From an uncultured Catenibacterium sp. (GTDB lineage Bacteria; Bacillota_I; Bacilli_A; Erysipelotrichales; Coprobacillaceae), in NCBI GenBank assembly GCA_900540685.1, contig UQGS01000066.1:1-9066 (forward strand): DNA of 9,066 bases, given 5' to 3'. A model generated the notes under the pieces. The model was not told the origin of the DNA and made no database searches. It saw only the letters and a list, made by a program, of their open reading frames with translations. Each line of letters begins with the position of its first letter. The stretch's first letter is position 1. Of this stretch, positions 1-5,794 are shown in pieces. A program made the translations under genes and the position numbers.

Positions 1-30
1 TCACACCCCTGACATTTTTAAAGCTTGAGT

Positions 31-80
31 AAACCCCAAGTCTATTTAGTTACTCTGATTTCATAGGGGTTTTTATTTTC
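31..80 (+). terminator. Possible terminator of an upstream gene
   Basis: AAACCCC at 31-37 can pair with GGGGTTT at 66-72, followed by a T-rich stretch to 80. The loop is long (28 nt), which is unusual for an intrinsic terminator. A competing pairing exists between GAGTAA at 27-32 and TTACTC at 50-55. The gene it would serve lies outside the window; only a possible C-terminal tail ending at the TAA at 30-32 could be inside, and I cannot identify it. Confidence 0.4.
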
Positions 81-143
81 CTTCATTTTGTAAATGATAT
101 TCACAAATTATATAAATGTAAGTGCTTCTGTTTGTTAACTAGG

Positions 144-161
144 TTTAAAGTGGTCTTTAAA
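144..161. promoter_or_regulatory. Perfect dyad just upstream of the -35 box
   Basis: TTTAAAG (144-150), spacer TGGT, CTTTAAA (155-161) is a perfect 7-bp inverted repeat. It ends 3 bp before the proposed -35 box of the first paralogue operon, so its centre is about 47 bp upstream of the likely transcription start. That position suits an activator site. A DNA operator is inferred from position and symmetry only. The rest of 81-143 is AT-rich, with a second short dyad (TCATTT at 83-88, AAATGA at 92-97) and no gene. Confidence 0.4.
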
Positions 162-164
162 TCA

Positions 165-193
165 TTGTTTGATTATTAAGATAAGACTATGAT
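165..193 (+). promoter_or_regulatory. Promoter of the first paralogue operon
   Basis: The -35 box TTGTTT (165-170) and -10 box TATGAT (188-193) are separated by 17 bp, a good sigma-A-type match. The predicted start is near 200, giving a leader of about 25 nt with the ribosome binding site AGGAGG at 211-216. Confidence 0.6.
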
Positions 194-224
194 GAACTCG
201 TAAAGAAAAGAGGAGGAAGCAATT

Positions 225-575
225 ATGAATATAGATGTTAAGAAAATTTTAGATCAGGCAAAGGAATCATATGATCGTTATTTCAAGGATGCACCAGTAT
301 TACCAGATAACCATGGACAGGATGTAATTATTGATAAAGAAAAGATGATGGAAATCATCAAGAATAAAACAGCTCAGCTAGATGGTCATGTAGCAAACTT
401 AAATAGTTTAAAGAAAGAACTTGAAGATGAAGCAAGCATGGTACTTGATGGTACATTCACTAAAGATAAAGAAGAATATACTAAGACAGCTGTTAATCAG
501 ATGTTAGCTGATTATGAAGAAGAAAGAAAAAGAATTAATGATCTAGAAAAGAAATTAGATGAAATCAAGAAATAA
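225..575 (+). CDS. Uncharacterised small helical protein, paralogue 1 of 3
   Basis: This 116-residue protein belongs to no family I recognise. It is very rich in Lys, Glu and Asp, has no signal peptide or membrane segment, and should be a soluble, mostly helical cytoplasmic protein. It starts with a segment containing AKESYDRYFKDAPVLPD (residues about 12-28), then an acidic QDV stretch, a long helix with QLDGHV, and a second long helix ending in a Lys/Glu-rich coiled-coil-like tail. The two halves look like diverged copies of one unit. AGGAGG lies 8 nt before the ATG. It is followed after 14 nt by a close paralogue (590-934), and a third copy lies at 1103-1627. The absence of Cys and the conservation of the DAPVLPD and GHV motifs between copies argue for a real protein under selection. 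Its function is unknown. Confidence 0.85.
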   Translation: MNIDVKKILDQAKESYDRYFKDAPVLPDNHGQDVIIDKEKMMEIIKNKTAQLDGHVANLNSLKKELEDEASMVLDGTFTKDKEEYTKTAVNQMLADYEEERKRINDLEKKLDEIKK

Positions 576-589
576 TGGAGGAATCAACT

Positions 590-934
590 ATGAATACTAA
601 TACAATTATTGAAAAAGCAAAAGAATCTTATGAACGTTATTTCAAAGACGCACCTGTTTTACCTGATAAACATGAACAGGATGTTGTCTTCAATGTAGAA
701 GAAATGGACAAGATCATTGATAAGAAGAAAGCTCAGTTAGATGGTCATGTAGAAAACCTCAATGCATTAAAGAAAGAAATTGAAAATACAGCAACTGATA
801 AATTAAATAAGACATTTAGTGAAGATGCTGTAGAATATGCAAAGACTTCTGTTAATCAGATGTTAGCTGATTATGAAGAAGAAAATAACAGAATCGCAGA
901 TTTAAAGAAGAAGTTAGCTGCACTTAAGAAATAA
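590..934 (+). CDS. Uncharacterised small helical protein, paralogue 2 of 3
   Basis: This protein has 114 residues from the chosen start and is closely similar to its upstream neighbour along its whole length. Shared blocks are AKESYxRYFKDAPVLPD, AQLDGHVxNLN and VNQMLADYEEE. An ATG at 575 overlaps the previous stop codon, but the ATG at 590 is better: GGAGG at 577-581 sits 8 nt before it, and the resulting N-terminus aligns with that of paralogue 1. It is co-transcribed with paralogue 1 and ends at a strong terminator. The charged helical composition and lack of export signals suggest a cytoplasmic protein, perhaps forming homo- or hetero-oligomers with its sisters through the C-terminal coiled-coil-like helix. 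That is inference; the function is unknown. Confidence 0.85.
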   Translation: MNTNTIIEKAKESYERYFKDAPVLPDKHEQDVVFNVEEMDKIIDKKKAQLDGHVENLNALKKEIENTATDKLNKTFSEDAVEYAKTSVNQMLADYEEENNRIADLKKKLAALKK

Positions 935-960
935 TACCAGAATGATTCTGGTATTTTTTT
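933..960 (+). terminator. Intrinsic terminator of the two-gene paralogue operon
   Basis: A perfect 10-bp stem, AATACCAGAA (933-942) with TTCTGGTATT (946-955), has a TGA loop and runs into an uninterrupted T tract to 960. The stem begins within the stop codon of paralogue 2. Confidence 0.92.
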
Positions 961-1002
961 ATTAGTCAAATTTCATTCACACAATTTCACATTGTAAGGG
1001 AA

Positions 1003-1031
1003 TTCATTTGTGTATGTTATTTACAAATGAA
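1003..1031. promoter_or_regulatory. Inverted repeat upstream of the paralogue 3 promoter
   Basis: TTCATTTGT (1003-1011) and ACAAATGAA (1023-1031) form a perfect 9-bp inverted repeat with an 11-nt spacer, ending 9 bp before the -35 box. The centre lies about 59 bp upstream of the predicted transcription start, where activators often bind. The same TCATTT/AAATGA half-sites, with a 3-nt spacer, occur at 83-97 upstream of paralogue 1. Regulator unknown. Confidence 0.4.
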
Positions 1032-1040
1032 AAAATAGTG

Positions 1041-1069
1041 TTGTATTCAACTAAATTCTTGATTAAGAT
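1041..1069 (+). promoter_or_regulatory. Promoter of paralogue 3
   Basis: TTGTAT (1041-1046) and TAAGAT (1064-1069) are spaced by 17 bp. The leader is short and ends in the strong ribosome binding site AAGGAGGG (1085-1092). Confidence 0.5.
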
Positions 1070-1102
1070 ACAACTGTAATCGGAAAGGAGGGAGTCACTA
1101 GT

Positions 1103-1627
1103 ATGAAAACAAACATAAAAAGCCTTCAGCAAGCTTCTTATATGTATTCCACTGACCCTCGACAAGTCAGCAAAAAGCGTCCAAAACCTTCAGTAAATCT
1201 TGCTCCCACCTCCGATCACAATAATATATCATTGCATATATTATCCACACAGTTGAAGTGTGATGATAAGGATGACCTTTATAAGAAGGCAATTGAAAGA
1301 GCTAAAGATTCATTCAATCGTTATTTCAATAATCATGAACATTTAAAAGATATTGATAAAAATAACGATGTCGTCATAGATGTAGAAAAACTAGAAGATA
1401 CATTTGATAAAAAGAAGAAACAGTTATTGGGTCATATGGAAAATCTAGAAGCAATCCAAGAAGAACTTACACAACGTGCTAAAAACAGCATGGGACATTA
1501 TTTCTCTAAAGAAAAGAATCAATACTATATGGATGAAGTCAATCATCTCTATTCCAATTATCAAGAAGAACAGAGAAGACTTAAAGTATATAAACAAAAG
1601 TTAGAATCACTCAAGAAAGCAGCCTAA
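1103..1627 (+). CDS. Uncharacterised helical protein with extra N-terminal region, paralogue 3 of 3
   Basis: This protein has 174 residues. From about residue 60 onward (ERAKDSFNRYF) it aligns with the two upstream genes: AKDSFNRYF for AKESYDRYF, LLGHMENL for LDGHVANL, and VNHLYSNYQEE for VNQMLADYEEE. It has diverged more than they have from each other and lacks the DAPVLPD motif. The first 58 residues are absent from the sisters. They are rich in Ser, Pro, Lys and Asn, probably disordered, and contain a basic KKRPKP patch and one Cys. The start is supported by AAGGAGGG 10 nt upstream. The internal duplication is clearest here: AKDSFNRYF in the first half and AKNSMGHYF in the second. It has its own promoter and terminator. 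The N-terminal region could direct interaction with nucleic acid or another partner, but nothing in the sequence proves that. Confidence 0.85.
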   Translation: MKTNIKSLQQASYMYSTDPRQVSKKRPKPSVNLAPTSDHNNISLHILSTQLKCDDKDDLYKKAIERAKDSFNRYFNNHEHLKDIDKNNDVVIDVEKLEDTFDKKKKQLLGHMENLEAIQEELTQRAKNSMGHYFSKEKNQYYMDEVNHLYSNYQEEQRRLKVYKQKLESLKKAA

Positions 1628-1641
1628 AGGCTGTTTTCTTT
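1613..1641 (+). terminator. Intrinsic terminator overlapping the end of paralogue 3
   Basis: AAGAAAGCAGCC (1613-1624) pairs with GGCTGTTTTCTT (1629-1640) over 12 positions with one G-T wobble. The TAA stop codon forms most of the 4-nt loop. The T-rich 3' arm doubles as the U tract. The structure ends where the next promoter begins. Confidence 0.75.
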
Positions 1642-1668
1642 GCGTTTTAGACCTCTTTTCACTATAAT
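1640..1668 (+). promoter_or_regulatory. Promoter of the RpiR-type regulator gene
   Basis: TTGCGT (1640-1645) and a consensus TATAAT (1663-1668) are spaced by exactly 17 bp. The predicted start near 1675 leaves a very short leader with GAGGTG (1677-1682) as ribosome binding site. This also rules out the TTG at 1640 as the start codon. Confidence 0.75.
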
Positions 1669-1688
1669 GAGCGAGAGAGGTGAAAAAC
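1644..1688. promoter_or_regulatory. Long dyad centred on the -10 box: candidate autoregulatory operator
   Basis: ACCTCT (1651-1656) and AGAGGT (1676-1681) are perfect inverted repeats. Outside them GTTTT (1644-1648) matches AAAAC (1684-1688) about the same centre, 1666, inside the TATAAT box. Most of the dyad lies upstream of the predicted transcript start, so it would act as DNA rather than as an RNA hairpin. A dimeric repressor bound here would block RNA polymerase. Binding by the adjacent regulator itself is inferred. Confidence 0.45.
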
Positions 1689-1690
1689 AT

Positions 1691-2569
1691 ATGATTATTC
1701 ATCAGATAGAACAAACACACTTCAGTGATTCTGAAGCACTTATCATTCAGTTTATTTTAAATAAAGGCATGGATATTAAAAACATGACCACTAAAGAGAT
1801 TGCGGAAGCCACTTATACAAGTCCTTCATTACTCATCCGTATTGCGAAAAAAATGGGATACGCAGGATGGAATCAATTCAAGAAAGCTTTTTTAGAAGAA
1901 TTAGAGTATATGTATGCATCTCAGGATATTGATGCTTCTATTCCATTTCTCATCAGTGATGATATTTCTGTTATTTCTAATAATATATTCAAATTACATG
2001 AAGAAACCATTGAAGATACAAAACAATTAATGAAACATGATGATCTTATGAACGCATTAAGACTCTTAAGAGATGCCAAGTATATAGATATCTATACACG
2101 CTCTAATAAGCAGCATTTGGCTCAATCATTTGCCCAGAAGATGTTTTCTATCCAGAAACGAGTAGATACTGTTATGATCTCAGGTAATGACCTCATGCAG
2201 GCTTCTATGAGTGGTCCTGATCATTGCGCTATTATTATCTCTTATTCTGGTGAAACATCTCATATACTACATCTCGCAAAGAAACTTAAGAGTAAACATA
2301 CCCCTATTATTGCGATTACAAGTATTTCTAAAAGTACCCTTGTTAACTTATCCGATGTCAGTTTAAGAATCTCATCAAGAGAAATGTTGAATACTAAGAT
2401 TGGAGACTTTGCATCAACAGAGTCTATTACCTGTATATTGGATATTCTCTATAGCTGTTACTTCTCACTTAACTATAAAGAGAATCTCAACTATAAACTA
2501 AGCATTGCCGGGGAAATAGATGATCAGTATTCAGAATATGAATTTATTGATGAAACAAAAATAAAATGA
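1691..2569 (+). CDS. MurR/RpiR family transcriptional regulator (HTH plus SIS domain)
   Basis: This protein has 292 residues from the ATG at 1691, about the usual length of the family (280-300). Residues about 1-75 form an RpiR-type helix-turn-helix domain: the stretch TKEIAEATYTSPSLLIRIAKK followed by MGYAGWNQFKK is typical. Residues about 125-265 form a SIS (sugar isomerase) domain with the phosphosugar-binding SYSGET motif at about 184-189, followed by IIAIT and a LSDVSLRI segment. Members sense phosphorylated sugars or amino sugars and usually repress, sometimes activate, catabolic genes. Here no sugar gene is adjacent, so the target is unclear. It has its own promoter with a dyad over the -10 box. 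The downstream ECF operon starts 40 bp later, probably from its own promoter. An in-frame TTG at 1640 lies within the -35 box and is rejected as a start. Confidence 0.9.
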   Translation: MIIHQIEQTHFSDSEALIIQFILNKGMDIKNMTTKEIAEATYTSPSLLIRIAKKMGYAGWNQFKKAFLEELEYMYASQDIDASIPFLISDDISVISNNIFKLHEETIEDTKQLMKHDDLMNALRLLRDAKYIDIYTRSNKQHLAQSFAQKMFSIQKRVDTVMISGNDLMQASMSGPDHCAIIISYSGETSHILHLAKKLKSKHTPIIAITSISKSTLVNLSDVSLRISSREMLNTKIGDFASTESITCILDILYSCYFSLNYKENLNYKLSIAGEIDDQYSEYEFIDETKIK

Positions 2570-2592
2570 TACACTTAGAACACGTGTTTTAA
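2547..2592 (+). promoter_or_regulatory. Candidate promoter with palindrome over the start site of the ECF operon
   Basis: TTGATG (2547-2552) and TACACT (2570-2575) are spaced by 17 bp, with a TG extended -10 supplied by the stop codon of the upstream gene. Right after it lies a palindrome: AACACGTGTT (2579-2588) is perfect and extends to 2575-2592 with one mismatch. It has no loop, so it is a DNA operator rather than a hairpin, and its centre (2583.5) coincides with the predicted transcription start near 2582. Repressor unknown. Confidence 0.5.
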
Positions 2593-2609
2593 TAATTAGG
2601 AGGCTAACT

Positions 2610-3440
2610 ATGGCAAATGCGGTAGATATAAATAATTTGAGTTTTGAGTACGAAGAAGGTGCCAAAACAATTGATGATATTTCTTTTTCAGTTCCTAAAG
2701 GCAGCTATACAGTTGTATTAGGTCATAATGGTTCTGGTAAGAGTACGATTGCGAAATTAATTATTGGTTTACTTGAACCAAAAACAGGAGACATCACAGT
2801 CGATGGAATTCACTTAGATGAAGAACATCTTTATGATGTTAGAGAAAAGGTAGGTATTGTATTCCAAAATCCTGATAACCAGTTTATTGGATCAACAGTC
2901 AGAGATGATATTGCCTTTGGATTAGAGAACCTATGTGTTCCTACAGAAGAAATGGAAGACATTATTCAGACTTATGCGAAAAAGGTCAACATGACTGAAT
3001 TTTTAGATCATGAACCTACAAAGCTTTCAGGAGGACAGAAACAGCGTGTAGCGATTGCTGGAATACTTGCCATGCACCCATCTATTATTATTCTAGATGA
3101 AGCGACAAGTATGCTTGATCCTCGTGGTAAGATTGAAATCAATAACCTTGTGCATGAACTCAATAAAACACAGAATATGACTATTCTCTCTATCACTCAT
3201 GATATAGAAGAAGCAGCACTTTCTGATCATGTGATCCTATTAGATAATGGTCATATTATTGATGAAGGCACACCTGAACAGGTATTAACACAAAAAGAAG
3301 AGTTAGAACGTATTGGATTAGATGTTCCATTTGCGTATAAGATTTCTAAAAAACTTCATGATCAGGGTTACCCAATCAAACCTATCATAAACAAAGAAAA
3401 GCTGGTGAAAGAATTATGTCAATTGAATTTAAAAAAGTAA
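2610..3440 (+). CDS. ecfA1: ECF transporter ATP-binding subunit EcfA1
   Basis: This is a 276-residue ABC ATPase of the energy-coupling factor (CbiO/EcfA) type. It shows an aromatic A-loop (Tyr14), Walker A GHNGSGKST (38-46), Q-loop Gln86 in FQNPDNQ, signature LSGGQ (139-143), Walker B IIILDE (159-164) with catalytic Glu164, D-loop, and switch His197. The C-terminal 60-70 residues form the EcfA-specific extension. It should pair with EcfA2 as a cytoplasmic ATPase heterodimer that drives EcfT and interchangeable S components for vitamin or metal uptake. AGGAGG lies 6 nt before the ATG. It overlaps ecfA2 by 25 nt. The DEATSMLD form after Walker B, rather than DEPT, is common in EcfA1 and helps separate it from EcfA2. 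Confidence 0.96.
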   Translation: MANAVDINNLSFEYEEGAKTIDDISFSVPKGSYTVVLGHNGSGKSTIAKLIIGLLEPKTGDITVDGIHLDEEHLYDVREKVGIVFQNPDNQFIGSTVRDDIAFGLENLCVPTEEMEDIIQTYAKKVNMTEFLDHEPTKLSGGQKQRVAIAGILAMHPSIIILDEATSMLDPRGKIEINNLVHELNKTQNMTILSITHDIEEAALSDHVILLDNGHIIDEGTPEQVLTQKEELERIGLDVPFAYKISKKLHDQGYPIKPIINKEKLVKELCQLNLKK

Positions 3441-4267
3441 ATTATATTTATGGAGAAAACACTCCATTTTCATATATAGCCTTAAAAGATGTTTCTTTAA
3501 AGATTCCTCAAGGTTCCTTTACAGCTCTTATTGGGCATACAGGAAGTGGGAAATCAACACTCATTCAGCATATCAATGCCTTACTTTTACCAACGAGTGG
3601 TGAAGTAGATATCGATGAATTTGTGATTCGTGCAGGAGAAAAACCAGAAGTACTTAAACCACTTAGAAAGAAAGCAGGTTTAGTTTTCCAGTTTCCAGAA
3701 TATCAGTTATTTGAAGAAACAATCGAGAAGGATATTATCTTTGGCCCAACAAACTTCGGTATGTCTGAAGAAGAAGCCAAAGAACGTGCAGGCAAGGTAT
3801 TAAAGCTTGTTGGCTTAGATGAAAGCTATTTAGAGAGATCACCATTTGAGTTATCTGGTGGACAGAAAAGAAGAGTAGCCATTGCGGGAATACTAGCCAT
3901 GGAACCAGATATTCTTGTCTTAGATGAACCAACTGCAGGACTTGACCCACAAGGGGCTAAGGAAATGTTGGAACTATTTAAGAAGTTCCAGGAAAGCGGT
4001 AAGACAGTCATCATGGTGTCTCATGATATGAACCATGTATTAAAATATTGTGATCATGTCGTAGTCATGAATCATGGTGAAGTAGAACGTTATTGTACTG
4101 TAGATGAACTCTTTAGTGAAAGAGACTATCTTGAATCAATGAGTATTGATTTACCAGTGATTACTGATTTTATCCAGGAACTTAATATGGGTGGTTTCCA
4201 TATCAACCCATCTATCAAAGATATAGATGAATTAGTGAATGCGATAGGAGGAGAATACAATGGATAG
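3416..4267 (+). CDS. ecfA2: ECF transporter ATP-binding subunit EcfA2
   Basis: This is the second ATPase of the ECF module, 283 residues. Walker A GHTGSGKST is at 40-48, Q-loop Gln92 in FQFPEYQLFEET, signature LSGGQ at 146-150, Walker B ILVLDE ending in Glu171, D-loop TAGLD, and switch His203 in SHD. The FPEYQLFEET version of the Q-loop region and DEPTAGLD identify EcfA2 rather than EcfA1. The start is supported by GGTGA at 3404-3408 and by alignment of the N-terminal SIEFKKVNYIY segment. The gene starts inside ecfA1 and ends 8 nt inside ecfT, whose ribosome binding site lies in its last codons, so the three are translationally coupled. Confidence 0.96.
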   Translation: MSIEFKKVNYIYGENTPFSYIALKDVSLKIPQGSFTALIGHTGSGKSTLIQHINALLLPTSGEVDIDEFVIRAGEKPEVLKPLRKKAGLVFQFPEYQLFEETIEKDIIFGPTNFGMSEEEAKERAGKVLKLVGLDESYLERSPFELSGGQKRRVAIAGILAMEPDILVLDEPTAGLDPQGAKEMLELFKKFQESGKTVIMVSHDMNHVLKYCDHVVVMNHGEVERYCTVDELFSERDYLESMSIDLPVITDFIQELNMGGFHINPSIKDIDELVNAIGGEYNG

Positions 4268-5060
4268 TATGATTATCGGACGTTATCTTCCTCTTAACTC
4301 TTTTATACATAAAAGAGACCCACGTTTAAAGATTGGTCTTCTTTTATTATTCCTCATAGCTGTTTTCTTTGATGCAGGCTTTATTGGCTATGGTATTCTA
4401 TCTGCTTATGTCATCCTCTGTCTGATTCTTTCTAAAATCTCATTCAAGGATGTGATGAAGGCAATGAAACCGATGATTGTCATGATGTTGTTCCTTGCCT
4501 TATTCAATCTCTTATTCTTAAACACAGGTTCTGTTGTATGTACTCTAGGACCCGTTAAAATCTATTCTGGAGCCTTAAAACAGACAGCCTATATTCTTAT
4601 TCGTCTAGTCTTGATTATCTCTATGACAACCCTTCTAACAGCCTGTACAAAGCCATTAGACTTAACACTTGGCCTAGAAAAGCTCTTTGGACCACTCAAG
4701 AAGGTTGGCTTTCCTACTCATGAAATCGCAATGATGATCTCTATTGCTTTACGTTTCATTCCTACACTATTAGAAGAAACACAAAGAATCATGAAAGCAC
4801 AGGCCTCTAGAGGTGTTGATTTCCAGGAAGGCACATTTAAAGAGAAGGTATCGGCCATTGTCTCTTTAATTATTCCATTATTCATCTCTGCCTTTATGCG
4901 TGCAGATGACTTGGCTAATGCTATGGAAAGTAGAAACTATAACCCAGAAGCAACAAGAACACGTTACCACCAGGTAAAGTGGGATTCAGGTGATACACTT
5001 TCTCTTATCTTCTCACTTGTTGTTGTATTTAGTGTTATAGCTTTGAGCTTTATACTATGA
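4260..5060 (+). CDS. ecfT: ECF transporter transmembrane coupling protein EcfT
   Basis: This 266-residue membrane protein has about five hydrophobic segments (residues about 24-60, 70-92, 108-130, 195-215 and 245-266). EcfT links the substrate-binding S component to the EcfA1-EcfA2 ATPases through two coupling helices, each with a short Ala/Ser-Arg-Gly motif. The first, ASRG, is at about 182-185. The second reads ESRNY at 223-227, with Asn where Gly or another small residue is frequent. The strong AGGAGG site lies in the end of ecfA2. The stop overlaps the truA start as ATGA. No S component gene lies in the window, which fits a shared (group II) ECF module serving scattered S components. Confidence 0.95.
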   Translation: MDSMIIGRYLPLNSFIHKRDPRLKIGLLLLFLIAVFFDAGFIGYGILSAYVILCLILSKISFKDVMKAMKPMIVMMLFLALFNLLFLNTGSVVCTLGPVKIYSGALKQTAYILIRLVLIISMTTLLTACTKPLDLTLGLEKLFGPLKKVGFPTHEIAMMISIALRFIPTLLEETQRIMKAQASRGVDFQEGTFKEKVSAIVSLIIPLFISAFMRADDLANAMESRNYNPEATRTRYHQVKWDSGDTLSLIFSLVVVFSVIALSFIL

Positions 5061-5794
5061 GAATAAAATGTATAGTGACTTATGATGGAACACACTTCTA
5101 TGGATGGCAGATCCAGCCAGACAAACGTACAGTACAGGAAGAAATACAAAAAGCTATCTATAAGATCACTCATGAAGAAGTCACAATTCACTCATCAGGA
5201 AGAACAGATGCCGGTGTTCATGCAGTAGGACAGGTGTTCCATTTTGATATCAATGAGGAAATACCAGAAAAACAATGGATCCGTGCCTTAAACAACTTCC
5301 TTCCTGATGATATCTATATCAAGGATTCATTCATAGTTGATGAATCCTTTCATGCCCGTTATAGTGCAAAAAAGAAAGAATACCGTTATCTTGTTTCTAC
5401 AAAACCTTATAACCCAATAGAAAGACTCTATGTCTATCAGCATAACCGCTCCTTAGATATAGAGGCCATGAAGGAGTGTGCAAAGATCTTTTTAGGAGAA
5501 CATGATTTTGCCTCTTTTTGTGTCTTTAATGGTTTAGGAGATACAATCCGTATCATAGAAACAATCGATATACAAGAAAATGATGGTATTGTCACAATGA
5601 GATTTGTAGGCAATGGATTCCGTCGTTATATGGTCCGTCTCATTTCTGGTGCACTGATTCAAGTAGGATCTCATTGGCGTACAAAAGAATTTGTAGAAGA
5701 ACTACTTGAATCAAAAGGAAAGAAGAAATGTTTATTCAAGGCTAAACCAGAAGGCCTTTATTTACAGGAAGTCTATTATGAAGAAAATGATTAA
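5057..5794 (+). CDS. truA: tRNA pseudouridine(38-40) synthase TruA
   Basis: This protein has 245 residues, the normal length for bacterial TruA. It converts uridines 38, 39 and 40 in the anticodon stem of many tRNAs to pseudouridine. The N-terminal YDGTHFYGWQ (9-18) and the catalytic motif SSGRTDAGVHA (46-56), with nucleophile Asp51, are clear. Further family blocks are FHARYSAKKKEYRY and the C-terminal FRRYMVR segment, where the fold closes on the RNA. The start ATG overlaps the ecfT stop by 4 nt (ATGA), and no separate ribosome binding site is strong, so translation is probably coupled. The location between ecfT and rplM is conserved in Firmicutes. Confidence 0.97.
   Translation: MRIKCIVTYDGTHFYGWQIQPDKRTVQEEIQKAIYKITHEEVTIHSSGRTDAGVHAVGQVFHFDINEEIPEKQWIRALNNFLPDDIYIKDSFIVDESFHARYSAKKKEYRYLVSTKPYNPIERLYVYQHNRSLDIEAMKECAKIFLGEHDFASFCVFNGLGDTIRIIETIDIQENDGIVTMRFVGNGFRRYMVRLISGALIQVGSHWRTKEFVEELLESKGKKKCLFKAKPEGLYLQEVYYEEND

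Noticed and set aside
575..589. Upstream ATG of paralogue 2 overlapping the previous stop codon
   Set aside because: The ribosome binding site GGAGG (577-581) lies downstream of it and serves the ATG at 590, which also aligns with the start of paralogue 1.
1640..1690. In-frame TTG start giving the RpiR-type regulator 17 more residues
   Set aside because: The TTG lies in the -35 box, upstream of the predicted transcript start. It has no ribosome binding site, and the extra residues do not look like the family's N-terminus.
3008..4014. Minus-strand open frames inside ecfA1 and ecfA2
   Set aside because: They mirror the conserved ATPase motifs of the real genes. Two show the same pattern at the signature and Walker B regions of both paralogues, as expected for antisense shadows.
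4964..5191. Minus-strand open frame across the ecfT-truA junction
   Set aside because: It covers conserved coding sequence on the other strand and has no start signals.
5706..5777. Longer PHP phosphatase starting inside truA
   Set aside because: The extra 24 residues are the shadow of truA codons in another frame. The metal-binding HTH motif normally lies close to the N-terminus, and a good ribosome binding site precedes 5778.
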